64,000 nt of DNA from an uncultured Collinsella sp. (GCA_902470065.1 CABRFA010000002.1:1-64000); one strand, 5' to 3'. Shown: positions 50,395 to 60,046, numbered from the stretch's first letter. Notes: generated from the letters alone by a model not told the origin. Translations and numbers: made by a program.

Positions 50395-53145
50395 TTAGGC
50401 GGAGCGCTTCGCCTCGAGCTTGGCCTGGGCGGCAGCCAGGCGTGCGAGGGGTACGCGATAGGGCGAGCAGGACACATAGTCCACATCGGCCACGTTAAAC
50501 AGGCCCTTGATGGACTTGGGGTCGCCGCCGTGCTCGCCGCACACACCAAAGTGCATTTCGGGGTTGGTGGCTCGGCCCTTCTCGACAGCCATGCGCACCA
50601 GCTCGAGCACCGCCGTGTCGATGGTCTCGAAGGGGTTGTCCTTCAAGATTTTCTTGTGCATATACAGCGGGATGAACTTGGCCTCGGCATCGTCGCGGGA
50701 GAAGCCGAAGGTGGTCTGGGTGAGGTCGTTGGTGCCAAAGCAGAAGAAATCTGCGTGATGGGCGATCTCGTCAGCGACCATGCAGGCGCGCGGCAGCTCG
50801 AGCATCGTGCCCACGGGAATGTTGAGCTCGACACCTTCCTCGGCGGAAACCTCGGCGATCACGCGCTCGATGACCTCGCGAGTCTGGACATGCTCGGCCG
50901 TGATGGAAACGAGCGGAACCATGATCTCGGGACGCGGATCGACGCCCTCCTGGATAAGGCGGGCAGCAGCCGTTGCCACGGCACGGACCTGCATGAGCGG
51001 CAGGTCACCGAAGACGACGGACAGGCGCACGCCGCGCAGGCCGAGCATCGGGTTGGACTCGACCATGCCGTCGATACGGCGCAGGCGGGCACGCAGGGTG
51101 GCAAGCTCTTCCTCGCTGGCACCGGCGGCCTCCTTCTTGGTTATGGCGACCTCGAGCTCGCGAGGATCATCCAAGAACTCATGAAGCGGCGGATCGAGCA
51201 GGCGGACGACCACATCGCGACCGGACATGGTCTTAAACATCGCCAGGAAGTCCTCGGTCTGAACCTTGAGCAGGTCGGCCAGGGCCTGCTGCTTCACGGC
51301 CTCATCGTCAGACAGGATAAAGCTCTGGATGATGTTCTTGCGATCGCCCAGGAACATGTGCTCGGTGCGGCACAGGCCAATAGCCTCGGCGCCAAACTCG
51401 AGGGCGAGCTCGGCATCCTCGGGATTGTCGGCGTTGACGCGCACATGGTTGGCATGGCCACAGGTCTCGTCCAGGCGAATCTCGTCGGCCCAGGACAGGA
51501 TGGTGTCCAGGTCGCCGGTGAGCTCGGCCGAAACCAGATCAACGGCGCCGTCGACGACGATGCCCTGGGTGCCGTCGATGGAGATAACGTCGCCCTCGTG
51601 CAGTACGCGGTCGCTGCCCTCGATGCGCACGACCTTCTCGGCGGCGTCGATGTGGAAGCGCTCAACGCCGCAGACGCAGGGCGTACCCATGCCGCGGGCG
51701 ATAACGGCGGCATGGCTCGTCTTGCCACCGTGGCTGGTCAGGATGCCCTCGGCGGCGACCATGCCCTTCAGGTCGTCGGGGTTGGTCTCCCAACGAACCA
51801 GAATGACCTTGTGACCCTCGTTGGCGCGCGCGACGGCATCGTTGCTCGAGAACACGACCTCGCCCACGGCGGCACCGGGGCTGGCATTAAGACCGCTGGC
51901 GAGAGTCTCGTACTTCTTGGAGGCGTCGAACTGCGGGTGCAGGAGCTGGTCGAGTTGCGCGGGATCGATGCGGCTCACGGCCTCTTCGCGGGTGATCAGG
52001 CCTTCCTCGACCATTTCGATGGCGATGCGCAGGGCGGCGGTGGCGGTGCGCTTGCCCACGCGGGTCTGGAGCATCCAGAGCTTGCCCTGCTCGATGGTGA
52101 ACTCGATATCGCACATATCGCGGTAATGATCCTCGAGCGTCAGGAACACGCGCTCGAGCTCCTCACCTGCGGACTCGAGGCCCGGGGTGGCCTTGAGGTC
52201 GGCGATGGGCTCGGTGTTGCGGATACCGGCGACGACGTCCTCGCCCTGGGCATTAACCAAAAAGTCACCGTAGAACTCCTTGGTGCCGTCGGCCGGATTA
52301 CGCGTAAAGGCGACGCCCGTCGCAGAGGTCTCGCCCTTGTTGCCAAAGGCCATGGCCTGCACGTTGACAGCGGTGCCGAGATCGTCGGAAATGCCGTGCT
52401 GCTTGCGGTAGATGCAGGCACGCTCGTTCATCCAGCTGCCAAAGACGGCCTGGATGGCAAGACGCAGTTGAAGCTCAGGATCGTGCGGGAAGACGGACTT
52501 GCCGTCGGCGACCTCGAGCTCGGGATACAGGGCGGCATCGACGTTCTCGGAGAAGATGCCCTTAAAGGTCTCGACGAGTTCCTGCAGGTCCTCGGCCGAA
52601 AGCTCGGAATCGACGCGAACGCCGGCGACCAGACGGGCCTGGGTCAGGGCGTTCTCGAACAGGTCGGCGTCAACGCCCATGACGACGTTGGAAAACATCT
52701 GGATAAAGCGGCGGTAGCTATCCCAAGCAAAACGCGGATTTTGCGTCTGGGCGATGAGCCCCTGAACAGAGTCGTCGTTGAGGCCTAAGTTGAGGACCGT
52801 GTCCATCATGCCGGGCATGGAGAACGGAGCGCCCGAACGAACCGACACGAGCAGCGGATCGGAGGCATCGCCGAGCTTCTTGCCGCAGCGGGCCTCGAGG
52901 TCGGCCTCGGCGGCAACGATCTCATCGAGTGCGCCTTCGGGCCAGACGTTGCCGGCACCGGAGTACTCGACACAGGTCTGACAGGTAATGGTAAAGCCAC
53001 CGGGAACCGGCAGGCCGATGCGGCTCATCTCGGCAAGGTTTGCGCCCTTGCCGCCAAGCACGAAGTTCATGGACTTGTCGCCCTCGGTGACACAGGTGCC
53101 CTGGGCGTCGGTTCCAAAACGGTAAACCCTCTTGCAATCGCTCAC
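50395..53145 (-). CDS. ppdK: pyruvate, phosphate dikinase
   Basis: Interconverts PEP, AMP and PPi with pyruvate, ATP and Pi. In anaerobes it often serves glycolysis or gluconeogenesis. The 916 residues hold the ATP-grasp domain (GGKGANLAEMSRIGLPVPGGF), the swivelling phospho-His domain with GGKTSHAAVIARGMGTPCVCG, and the PEP-binding barrel (GLCRTEHMF, FFCFGTNDLTQTTFGFSRDD, GVCGEHGGDP). The Thr two residues before the catalytic His is the usual target of the regulator encoded next door. The start is GTG. Confidence 0.96.
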   Translation of the reverse strand: MSDCKRVYRFGTDAQGTCVTEGDKSMNFVLGGKGANLAEMSRIGLPVPGGFTITCQTCVEYSGAGNVWPEGALDEIVAAEADLEARCGKKLGDASDPLLVSVRSGAPFSMPGMMDTVLNLGLNDDSVQGLIAQTQNPRFAWDSYRRFIQMFSNVVMGVDADLFENALTQARLVAGVRVDSELSAEDLQELVETFKGIFSENVDAALYPELEVADGKSVFPHDPELQLRLAIQAVFGSWMNERACIYRKQHGISDDLGTAVNVQAMAFGNKGETSATGVAFTRNPADGTKEFYGDFLVNAQGEDVVAGIRNTEPIADLKATPGLESAGEELERVFLTLEDHYRDMCDIEFTIEQGKLWMLQTRVGKRTATAALRIAIEMVEEGLITREEAVSRIDPAQLDQLLHPQFDASKKYETLASGLNASPGAAVGEVVFSSNDAVARANEGHKVILVRWETNPDDLKGMVAAEGILTSHGGKTSHAAVIARGMGTPCVCGVERFHIDAAEKVVRIEGSDRVLHEGDVISIDGTQGIVVDGAVDLVSAELTGDLDTILSWADEIRLDETCGHANHVRVNADNPEDAELALEFGAEAIGLCRTEHMFLGDRKNIIQSFILSDDEAVKQQALADLLKVQTEDFLAMFKTMSGRDVVVRLLDPPLHEFLDDPRELEVAITKKEAAGASEEELATLRARLRRIDGMVESNPMLGLRGVRLSVVFGDLPLMQVRAVATAAARLIQEGVDPRPEIMVPLVSITAEHVQTREVIERVIAEVSAEEGVELNIPVGTMLELPRACMVADEIAHHADFFCFGTNDLTQTTFGFSRDDAEAKFIPLYMHKKILKDNPFETIDTAVLELVRMAVEKGRATNPEMHFGVCGEHGGDPKSIKGLFNVADVDYVSCSPYRVPLARLAAAQAKLEAKRSA

Positions 53146-53220
53146 GATACTTCCCCTTCCATGCGCTTACGCACACGACCGTGGTAACGAATCGACCCGC
53201 CAGATGCGGGCCATGAGGGA

Positions 53221-53249
53221 ACTATACGGCGGGTTTTGAGCGGGCTTAA
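53221..53249 (-). promoter_or_regulatory. ppdK promoter candidate
   Basis: TTAAGC (53244-53249) and TATAGT (53221-53226) are spaced 17 bases, giving a leader of roughly 70 bases. The weak -35 would suit an activated promoter. Confidence 0.55.
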
Positions 53250-53267
53250 GCAGAGGATGCGCGGTTT

Positions 53268-53315
53268 GGTAAACGTGCTAAAACTGGCGGTAAATGGTAG
53301 GTAAAGGTGGTTACC
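53268..53315 (-). promoter_or_regulatory. phased TTTACC repeats upstream of ppdK
   Basis: On the plus strand GGTAAA occurs at 53268, 53289 and 53300, with GGTTACC at 53309. The spacings of 21 and 11 bases are close to whole helical turns, so the sites face the same side of the DNA just upstream of the -35. This looks like an activator-binding array. The factor is unknown. Confidence 0.45.
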
Positions 53316-53394
53316 TTATGAAGATACCACTGTAAGAAAGTGCAGGTCAGATGCGATATTTTTGCTAAATCGCTTTATCAAAATGCTGCTACTG

Positions 53395-54261
53395 TTAGGC
53401 TCGGCGGGCGGCACGGCGGGCACGGGCTTCCCGGATTTCCTCCAAGTGGCTAATGATCTCGGCAGCGCTTTCCTCGATGGCCTTGCCGTCGGTACGCACC
53501 ACAAAGCAGCCTAGGCGCTTCATGAGGGCACGAGCTTCCTCAAGCTCGCTGCGCACGCTCTCGGGCTCGGCATAGGAGCCGGCAACGGCACGAGCGTAGT
53601 CATCGCCCAAGCGGCTATCGCGAATTTCGGAAATCACATCGACGGTCGAAATCAGGCCGAACAGGCGCATCGGGTCGACCTCGTAAATCGACTTGGGCGG
53701 CTCCATGCCATGCGCCAGTGGGACATTGGCGACCTTGTAGCCCTGATAGGCCAAATACATCGACAGCGGCGTCTTGGACGTGCGCGATACGCCCAGCAGC
53801 ACGATATCGGCACCCGACAGATCGTCGCAGCCGCGCCCGTCATCGTGCTCAACGAAATACTCCATGGCCTCGATGCGATGGAAATAGCGATCATCGGTCT
53901 TGTGAATCACGCCCGCAACGCCCTTGGGCGGCACACCGATAAGCGACGACAGCACGGCAAGCGTCGGGCCAATCAGGTCGACCGAGCGAATGTGCAGCAT
54001 ACCCAGGTAATCGAGCACGCGGGCGCGAAGCGCCGGATCGACAATGGTGTGGAACACGGCAATATCGCGATGGTCCGCATCGACGCGCGGACCCACAAAC
54101 GACTTGACCTGCTCCACCGAGTTCACCTTGGGCAGGCGCAAGAGACGAAAAGCCCCTTCATCAAATTGCCCGGACGCCGCAAGCACCACCTCACAAGCGG
54201 TATCGCCGAGCGAGTCGGAGATAACGATAACGGTGGGACGAGCGGTGACCGGGCAATCCAT
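53395..54261 (-). CDS. ppsR: pyruvate, phosphate dikinase regulatory protein
   Basis: A bifunctional serine/threonine kinase and phosphorylase (DUF299) that inactivates PPDK with ADP and reactivates it with Pi. The 288 residues contain VISDSLGDTACEV, the P-loop-like LGVSRTSKTPLSMYLA, and VANVPLAHGMEPP. Its position directly upstream of ppdK, 249 bases away, supports PPDK rather than PEP synthase as the target. Confidence 0.94.
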   Translation of the reverse strand: MDCPVTARPTVIVISDSLGDTACEVVLAASGQFDEGAFRLLRLPKVNSVEQVKSFVGPRVDADHRDIAVFHTIVDPALRARVLDYLGMLHIRSVDLIGPTLAVLSSLIGVPPKGVAGVIHKTDDRYFHRIEAMEYFVEHDDGRGCDDLSGADIVLLGVSRTSKTPLSMYLAYQGYKVANVPLAHGMEPPKSIYEVDPMRLFGLISTVDVISEIRDSRLGDDYARAVAGSYAEPESVRSELEEARALMKRLGCFVVRTDGKAIEESAAEIISHLEEIREARARRAARRA

Positions 54262-54295
54262 GCGGGGCTCCTTTTGCGCTTATGCGCAGGCTAGC

Positions 54296-56392
54296 TTACT
54301 TTTTGCGGGCAAGCTCACCGATGTTGGCGATGCCGGAGAAAACGGCCTCGAAGCGGTTGAGCAGCTTAAGGCGATTATCGCGGAGCTGTTCGTCCTTGTC
54401 CATGACCATAACCTCGTCGAAGAAACGGTCGATGGGCGCGCGCAGGGCGGCGAGGGCGGCAAATGCGGCCGGGTAGTCCTCGGCGGCAAGGGCAGCATCG
54501 ACAGCAGTCTGAGCAGCCTCGGAAGCGTCGGCAAGCGCGAGCTCGGCCTCGCCCATCAGGCTGCGGTCGTACTCCGCGCCCAGCTCGGGCTTGGAGATAT
54601 GCGCGGCACGGGCATAGGCCGTAGCCAGGTTGTCAAAGGTCTCGGCATCGTTCTTGCGGGCCTCGTCGAGGGCGGCGCAGCGGGCGAAGAAGACGGACGG
54701 GGCGATGATGTGCACCGCAGAGACGGCGGCAACGGTATCGGCCGGGATCTTTTCGTCGCGGGCCATGCTCACCAGGCGGCCATGGAAGAAGTCGCGAACC
54801 TGCTGGGCGACCTTGGCGGCGTCGAACTCAATGCCCTGCTCGCTATAGAGCTCGAGGGCGAAGTCGATGAGCGATGTGGGGTCGATCGGCAGACGGTCGC
54901 GCAGGATGTTGATGATGCCGATAGCGGCACGACGCAGCGCGTAGGGGTCGGAGGAGCCGGTCGGGGGCTCGCCAATGGCAAAGATACCGGCGATGGTATC
55001 GAGCTTGTCGGCGCAGGCCACGATGCAGCCAGCGGTGCCCTCGGGCAGCTCGTCACCGGCAAAGCGGGGACGATAATGATCGCGAATGGCGTGGGCGACC
55101 TCGTCGTTCTCCCCCATCGCGGTGGCGTAGTAACCGCCCATCACGCCCTGCTGGCTCGTGAACTCGACGACGGCGTTGGATACCAAGTCGGCCTTGCACA
55201 GGTGCGCGGCGCGAGCGGCATCGGCGGCCAGGTGGGCGCCCAGATGGGCCTCGCGAGCGATGGCAAGCGCGAGTTGCTCAATGCGCTCGGACTTGGCGAG
55301 CACGCTACCGAGCTTCTCCTGGAAGGCGACCTTGGCCAGACGCTCGCGGAACTCGTCGAGGGAGATCTTCAGGTCCTCCTCGTAGAAGAACTTGGCATCG
55401 TCCAGACGGGCACGCACAACGCGCTCATTGCCGTCGATCACGCGCTCGGCGTTCTCGGGCTTGCTGTTGGAGACGACCACGAACTCACGCGTGAGCTTGC
55501 CCTCGCCGTCATAGATCGGGAAGTAGCGCTGGTTGGTGAGCATGGACTCGCAGATGATCTCGTGCGGGACCTTGAGGAACTCCTCATCGAAGGTACCGAC
55601 GAGCACCGTCGGCCACTCGCAGAGGTTGATGACCTCCTCAAAGACCTTCTTGGGCGTATCGACATGGCAGCCGGGACGGGCAGCCTCGACCTCGGCGATA
55701 CCGGCAAGGATGGCCTCGCGACGGCGCTCGGCAGAAAGCACGCCGGCGTCCTCGAGCACCTGCTCGTAGACGGCGGGGCTGGCGACCACATGGTCACCGG
55801 GGCCAAGCACGCGATGACCACGCGTGGTGTTGCCACTCGTCACGTCGGCAAACGACACGGGCACAACGTCCTCGCCCAGAAGACAGCAGATCCAGCGGAC
55901 CGGACGAACAAAGGTCGCATGCTCGTGACCCCAGCGCTGAGAGCGGTAGTTGGGCCACTGCAGGCCAGCGATAGTCTTCTCGCACAGGGCCGTCAGGATC
56001 GGGGTGGCCGGGGCGGAAGGGATGTTCTTCTCGGCAAAGACGTACTCACGGCCGTCGGTGTCCTCGCGAAGGACCAGGTCCTCGGCAGCCACACCGCACT
56101 TGCGGGCAAAGCCCTGGGCGGCCTTGGTGGCGTTACCGTCGGCATCAAAGGCAATGTTTGCCGCGGGGCCGCGCTTGACCTCATGGACCTCATCGGTCGC
56201 AGTGGCGACGTTGGCCACGAGCGCAGCCAAACGACGCGGGCTCGAAATCACGCGGACCTCGCCATGGGCCAGACCGGCCTCGTCGAGACCCTTGGCAATC
56301 ATGGTGCCAAGCTGCTTGACGGCATTGTTCAGCGGTGCGGAGGGCATTTCCTCCGTACCGATCTCAAACAGGAAATCCTTAGCGTCTGCCAT
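54296..56392 (-). CDS. glyS: glycyl-tRNA synthetase beta subunit
   Basis: The large subunit of the heterotetrameric glycyl-tRNA synthetase, carrying tRNA-binding and anticodon parts. The 698 residues start with DFLFEIGTEEMPSAPL, contain RWGHEHATFVRPVRWI and LGSVLAKSERIEQLA, an HD-like region (ANAVVEFT-QQGVMG-like motif LVSNAVVEFTSQQGVMGGYY split across 395-415) and a C-terminal anticodon-binding domain. The stop of glyQ is three bases upstream. Confidence 0.95.
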   Translation of the reverse strand: MADAKDFLFEIGTEEMPSAPLNNAVKQLGTMIAKGLDEAGLAHGEVRVISSPRRLAALVANVATATDEVHEVKRGPAANIAFDADGNATKAAQGFARKCGVAAEDLVLREDTDGREYVFAEKNIPSAPATPILTALCEKTIAGLQWPNYRSQRWGHEHATFVRPVRWICCLLGEDVVPVSFADVTSGNTTRGHRVLGPGDHVVASPAVYEQVLEDAGVLSAERRREAILAGIAEVEAARPGCHVDTPKKVFEEVINLCEWPTVLVGTFDEEFLKVPHEIICESMLTNQRYFPIYDGEGKLTREFVVVSNSKPENAERVIDGNERVVRARLDDAKFFYEEDLKISLDEFRERLAKVAFQEKLGSVLAKSERIEQLALAIAREAHLGAHLAADAARAAHLCKADLVSNAVVEFTSQQGVMGGYYATAMGENDEVAHAIRDHYRPRFAGDELPEGTAGCIVACADKLDTIAGIFAIGEPPTGSSDPYALRRAAIGIINILRDRLPIDPTSLIDFALELYSEQGIEFDAAKVAQQVRDFFHGRLVSMARDEKIPADTVAAVSAVHIIAPSVFFARCAALDEARKNDAETFDNLATAYARAAHISKPELGAEYDRSLMGEAELALADASEAAQTAVDAALAAEDYPAAFAALAALRAPIDRFFDEVMVMDKDEQLRDNRLKLLNRFEAVFSGIANIGELARKK

Positions 56393-56395
56393 GGC

Positions 56396-57307
56396 TTACG
56401 CCACCTCGCCTTCCTGGTCGGCATTCTCGTTGACTCCGGCGACCTCGGCCATATAGGCCTCGCAGCACGCCTTGGCGACGGCGCGGACGCGCAGGATGTA
56501 GTTGGCACGCTCAACCGCGGACAGTGCGCCGCGGGCATCGAGCAGGTTGAAGGCATGGCTGCACTTCATGACGCAGTCGTAAGCGGGCAGCGGCAGCTTG
56601 CGCTCAAGGCAGGAGTGGCACTCGGCCTCGTAGTCGTCAAACTTCTGACGCATCATCTCGACGTTGGCGACCTCAAAGTTGTAGGCGCTAAACTCGCGCT
56701 CGTTCTCCAGGAACACGTCGCCATAGGTCATCGGCGTGCCATCGGGCAGATAGCTCCACACCAGGTCGTAGACGGAGTTGACGCCCTGAGCGTACATGGC
56801 GATGCGCTCCAGACCATAGGTAATCTCGACGGGCACAGGGTCGACCTCGATGCCGCCCACCTGCTGGAAGTACGTAAACTGCGTGACCTCCATGCCGTTG
56901 AGCCAGACCTCCCAGCCAAGGCCCCAGGCGCCGAGCGTCGGGCTCTCCCAGTCGTCCTCGACAAAACGGACGTCATGGTCGTTGGGGTCCAGACCGATAG
57001 CGGCAAGAGACCCCAGGTAAAGCTCCTGGGCGTTGACCGGCGAGGGCTTAATGAGCACCTGGAACTGATAGTAGTGCTGCATGCGGTTGGGATTCTCGCC
57101 GTAGCGGCCGTCGGCAGGACGGCGGCAAGGCTGAGCGTAGCAGGTGCGCCACTCGGCGGGACCGAGCGAGCGCAACGTGGTCGCGGTGTGGAAGGTACCG
57201 GCACCGACCTCGGAGTCATAGGGCTGCATAATGACGCAGCCCTGCTCGCCCCAGTACTGCTGGAGGCGCAGGATGATGTCTTGGAAGGAAAGCGATGAAG
57301 CGTTCAT
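56396..57307 (-). CDS. glyQ: glycyl-tRNA synthetase alpha subunit
   Basis: The catalytic subunit with class II motifs. The 303 residues start LSFQDIILRLQQYWGEQGCV and include GAGTFHTATTLRSLGP, QPCRRPADGRYGENPNRMQ and GWEVWLNGMEVTQFTYFQQ. The upstream gap to lepB is only 59 bases, with no room for a T-box leader. TATAGT near 57355 is a possible -10. Confidence 0.97.
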   Translation of the reverse strand: MNASSLSFQDIILRLQQYWGEQGCVIMQPYDSEVGAGTFHTATTLRSLGPAEWRTCYAQPCRRPADGRYGENPNRMQHYYQFQVLIKPSPVNAQELYLGSLAAIGLDPNDHDVRFVEDDWESPTLGAWGLGWEVWLNGMEVTQFTYFQQVGGIEVDPVPVEITYGLERIAMYAQGVNSVYDLVWSYLPDGTPMTYGDVFLENEREFSAYNFEVANVEMMRQKFDDYEAECHSCLERKLPLPAYDCVMKCSHAFNLLDARGALSAVERANYILRVRAVAKACCEAYMAEVAGVNENADQEGEVA

Positions 57308-57366
57308 GCCTCTAATATCCCCTCGTCGAAACGATTACACGGTTAGGTACTGTACTATAGCGGTTT

Positions 57367-57930
57367 TTAGTCGATAGCGCCGATGCGGTTGAGCGGCCAG
57401 TAGCGCACAAGCGCCACGGCGATCAAATCAGAGCGATCGACGGGACCAAAGTAGCGTGAGTCGGCAGAGTTTTCGCGGTTATCACCCATCACCCACACGC
57501 ACCCGTCGGGAACGGTGTAGGGATAGCTTACCTGAGCGCCGGGAGCCTGGACCGAAAGCGGCCAGCTCATGCCGGTCGTGTAGCCCTCGTCGAGCGCCTG
57601 GCCGTCAACGACCACCTTGCCGTCCTGAAGGTCGACCGTCTGGCCGGCCGTGGCAATAACACGCTTGACGAGAACATCGTGCTCGGAGGTGCCATCGGGG
57701 TTGTGGAACACCACGATATCGCCTTGGCTGACGGGCTGGCCGAGCTCAAGGCTCACCTTTTGCGCCAAGATCTGGTCGCCGATCTCGATCGTGGACTCCA
57801 TGGAGCCGGTGGGCACCACAAAGGGTTCGACCACAAACGAGCGAATCAAGAAGGTAGCGACCAGTGCGATCGCAACGACCGCGATCCACTCAAACGCACC
57901 CTTCAGCACGGAATTCTGCGAAGGAACCAT
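57367..57930 (-). CDS. lepB: signal peptidase I
   Basis: Cleaves signal peptides of exported proteins at the outer face of the membrane. The 187 residues have one N-terminal membrane helix (WIAVVAIALVATFLIRSFVV), the catalytic Ser in VPTGSMEST and Lys in VLVKRVIATAGQTV, and the GDNRENSADSRYFGPV box. The ATG at 57930 is two bases after the trmD stop. The longer in-frame extension is trmD shadow. Confidence 0.96.
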   Translation of the reverse strand: MVPSQNSVLKGAFEWIAVVAIALVATFLIRSFVVEPFVVPTGSMESTIEIGDQILAQKVSLELGQPVSQGDIVVFHNPDGTSEHDVLVKRVIATAGQTVDLQDGKVVVDGQALDEGYTTGMSWPLSVQAPGAQVSYPYTVPDGCVWVMGDNRENSADSRYFGPVDRSDLIAVALVRYWPLNRIGAID

Positions 57931-57932
57931 TC

Positions 57933-58691
57933 TCACTCCTCGCTCTGCGAATACGATGCGTCCAGGATGTCCTGCGCGTATGCGCGCTCCTCGGGCGTAA
58001 GCCGCGCCGTCTCGATCAGGTCGGGACGCCAGCGGCAGGTGCGCTCGATGGCATTCTTGCGGCGCCAAGCGTCAACCTTGGCATGGTCGCCGCTCACGAG
58101 CACCGGCGGCACGCCCTCGCCGTTGAACTCGGCGGGACGGGTGTACTGAGCGTACTCGAGCAGGCCACCGTCCTCGGCTGTCGAGAACGACTCATCTACG
58201 TTGCTCATCTCGTCGCCAAGGGCGCCGGGAATCAGGCGCACGACGGCATCGGCAACGACCATAGCGGGAAGCTCTCCGCCCGTGAGCACGTAGTCGCCGA
58301 TCGACAGGCGCTCGTCGGCATACGCATACGCGCGCTCGTCGACGCCCTCGTAGCGGCTACATACAAACAGCAGACGCTCGCTATTGAGCAGGCGCTCGGC
58401 CACATGCTGCGTAAAGGGCTCGCCGCAGGGCGTAAAGAACACCACGGTGGGCTTGGGACCCTCGGAGCTAATAGCCTCGATGGCCTCGGCGATGGGCTCG
58501 ACCTTCATGAGCATGCCCTGCCCGCCGCCGTACGGCTCGTCATCGACGGTACGATGGCGGTCGTGCGTCCAGTCGCGCAGGTTATACGCCTTAAAATCAA
58601 AAAGGCCGGCCTTGCGGGCGCGGCCCAAGATCGATGTGGACATGACGGGCTCAAACATCTCGGGAAAGACCGAAAGGGTCTCGATCAGCAT
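57933..58691 (-). CDS. trmD: tRNA (guanine-N1-)-methyltransferase TrmD
   Basis: Makes m1G37 in tRNA, preventing frameshifts. The 252 residues show the trefoil-knot SPOUT motifs: LRDWTHDRHRTVDDEPYGGG, GMLMKVEPI, CSRYEGVDER and SIGDYVLTGGELPAMV. GAGGACA precedes the ATG. It is in the conserved rpsP-khpA-rimM-trmD-lepB order. Confidence 0.97.
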   Translation of the reverse strand: MLIETLSVFPEMFEPVMSTSILGRARKAGLFDFKAYNLRDWTHDRHRTVDDEPYGGGQGMLMKVEPIAEAIEAISSEGPKPTVVFFTPCGEPFTQHVAERLLNSERLLFVCSRYEGVDERAYAYADERLSIGDYVLTGGELPAMVVADAVVRLIPGALGDEMSNVDESFSTAEDGGLLEYAQYTRPAEFNGEGVPPVLVSGDHAKVDAWRRKNAIERTCRWRPDLIETARLTPEERAYAQDILDASYSQSEE

Positions 58692-58701
58692 GTTGTCCTC
58701 C

Positions 58702-59223
58702 CTACTTGTCCATATCGATCAGGCCGTCCATAACGTGGACGGAAATTGTTCCTGTGTCGGGAAGATCGAGCACGACCTGCTCGATCACGGGAATCAGTAC
58801 CTCGCCGTACCGATCACCCTCGACAACCCAAACATCGTTGGCGGGCGTCGACATGATCTCGACGATCGTACCGAGCGAACCGAAGCGCTCGTCGACCACC
58901 TCGCGACCCATCAGGTCGGTATAGGCAGCGTCGAGCGAATCGAGATCAAAGTCGTCACGATTTGCTAGCACGTAGCATCCCGTGATGCCCTCGGCGGCCG
59001 TCAAGTCGTCAATGCCCTCAAACGAGACCAGATCGCCATCGCCCGTATCGGTGACGGACACGACCGTGCAAAAGCGGTCGCGCTTGAGCGCCGGCGGCGT
59101 CAGGGCGACGCGCATACCAGGCTCTAATACAGAAGGAAGCCCCCGCAGCGGCTGCGCGAGGACCTCCCCCTTCCTTCCGTGCGGCTTGACAACACGGGCG
59201 ATGTTTTTGTACTGGGACCTCAA
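58702..59223 (-). CDS. rimM: 16S rRNA processing protein RimM
   Basis: Assists maturation of the 30S head with S19. The 173 residues include the N-terminal RimM barrel (IARVVKPHGRKGEVLAQPL) and a C-terminal PRC-barrel (VLANRDDFDLDSLDAAYTDLMG then IPVIEQVVLDLPD). The start is TTG, shortly after the khpA stop, with a weak AGGA. Confidence 0.93.
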   Translation of the reverse strand: MRSQYKNIARVVKPHGRKGEVLAQPLRGLPSVLEPGMRVALTPPALKRDRFCTVVSVTDTGDGDLVSFEGIDDLTAAEGITGCYVLANRDDFDLDSLDAAYTDLMGREVVDERFGSLGTIVEIMSTPANDVWVVEGDRYGEVLIPVIEQVVLDLPDTGTISVHVMDGLIDMDK

Positions 59224-59227
59224 GGTC

Positions 59228-59512
59228 CTAGCCCAGAACCTCTACCTCGACAGCAGTGTCGAGGCGAGCGGCCAGTGCACGGGCGAGCGTGCGAATGGCC
59301 TTGATGGTACGGCCACGACGGCCGATGACCTTAGCGACGTCATCCTCGGCGACCGAAACCTCAATCGTAGAGGCGTCGTCACCATCGATGACCTCAAGGC
59401 TCACGGAATCCGGGTCGTCGACGATCTGAACAACGAGATATTCGACGAGATCGGCGATGCGATCTGAGAGCATTGCCTCACCCTCGAGCTGTGCAGCGTC
59501 AACCTCAGGCAC
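59228..59512 (-). CDS. khpA: KH-domain RNA-binding protein KhpA
   Basis: A single KH domain of 94 residues with VAKVIGRRGRTIKAIRTLA, including the GxxG loop as GRRG. In Gram-positives KhpA partners with KhpB and affects cell size and division. GTG 59512 has GAGGAG six bases upstream and gives the reported length. ATG 59473 (MLSDRIADLVEY) would yield the more usual 81 residues and also has GAGG upstream. Confidence 0.9.
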   Translation of the reverse strand: MPEVDAAQLEGEAMLSDRIADLVEYLVVQIVDDPDSVSLEVIDGDDASTIEVSVAEDDVAKVIGRRGRTIKAIRTLARALAARLDTAVEVEVLG

Positions 59513-59515
59513 GAT

Positions 59516-59857
59516 TTACTCCTCGGCACCCTCAGCGGCCTCAGCGGCAGCCTTAGCGGCCTCGGCCTCTTTGGCGAGCTGCTTCTTGGACTTCTTGACG
59601 ACGGTCTCGGTCTTCTCGCCCTCGTTGGCGGCCTTGACCAGAGCGGCGACGGCGTCGGTGAGCTGAGCGCCCTTGGACTGCCAGTCGGCGATCTTCTCGA
59701 GGTCGAGGTTGATGGTCTTGGGGGCGGTCATCGGGTTGTAGCGGCCAACCTCCTCGATGATACGACCGTCACGCGGGGCGCGGGAATCGGCGACGACGAC
59801 ACGGTAGTACGGACGCTTCTTAGCGCCGTGACGAGCAAGGCGAATCTTGACTGCCAA
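59516..59857 (-). CDS. rpsP: 30S ribosomal protein S16
   Basis: 113 residues. AVKIRLARHGAKKRPYYRVV and DGRIIEEVGRYNP are classic S16, while the last 30 residues form a Lys/Ala/Glu helix tail found in actinobacterial S16. The start is TTG 59857, with GGAGG eight bases before it. No ATG fits. It heads the operon toward lepB. Confidence 0.96.
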   Translation of the reverse strand: MAVKIRLARHGAKKRPYYRVVVADSRAPRDGRIIEEVGRYNPMTAPKTINLDLEKIADWQSKGAQLTDAVAALVKAANEGEKTETVVKKSKKQLAKEAEAAKAAAEAAEGAEE

Positions 59858-59913
59858 AGGAAACTCCTCCAACCAAGCAGCTTTAGGCTGCAACTACAAA
59901 CAAACAGTTGAAC

Positions 59914-60014
59914 ATAATACGCCATCGACGCGGGCAGGTGAAGTCCGTGAGACCAACTTCTTCGGTGTAGTCGAGGGCAAATCCATATCTTAGACAAGAA
60001 TTCGGGATTTGCAA
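59914..60014 (-). promoter_or_regulatory. two tandem promoters for the rpsP operon
   Basis: Proximal: TTCACC (59937-59942) and TATTAT (59914-59919), spacing 17. Distal: TTGCAA (60009-60014) and TAAGAT (59987-59992), spacing 16. The distal pair is nearly back to back with the dinB -10 on the other strand. Confidence 0.6.
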
Positions 60015-60046
60015 GCACATACACGCACCCCACATGAGCTGCGCGG

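Noticed and set aside
54044..57298. 1084-codon plus-strand frame opposite glyS, glyQ and part of ppsR
   Set aside because: It crosses three well-supported genes and shows no recognisable domain.
57308..57366. T-box riboswitch upstream of glyQS
   Set aside because: Only 59 bases separate glyQ from lepB, too short for a T-box, and no specifier or terminator structure is seen.
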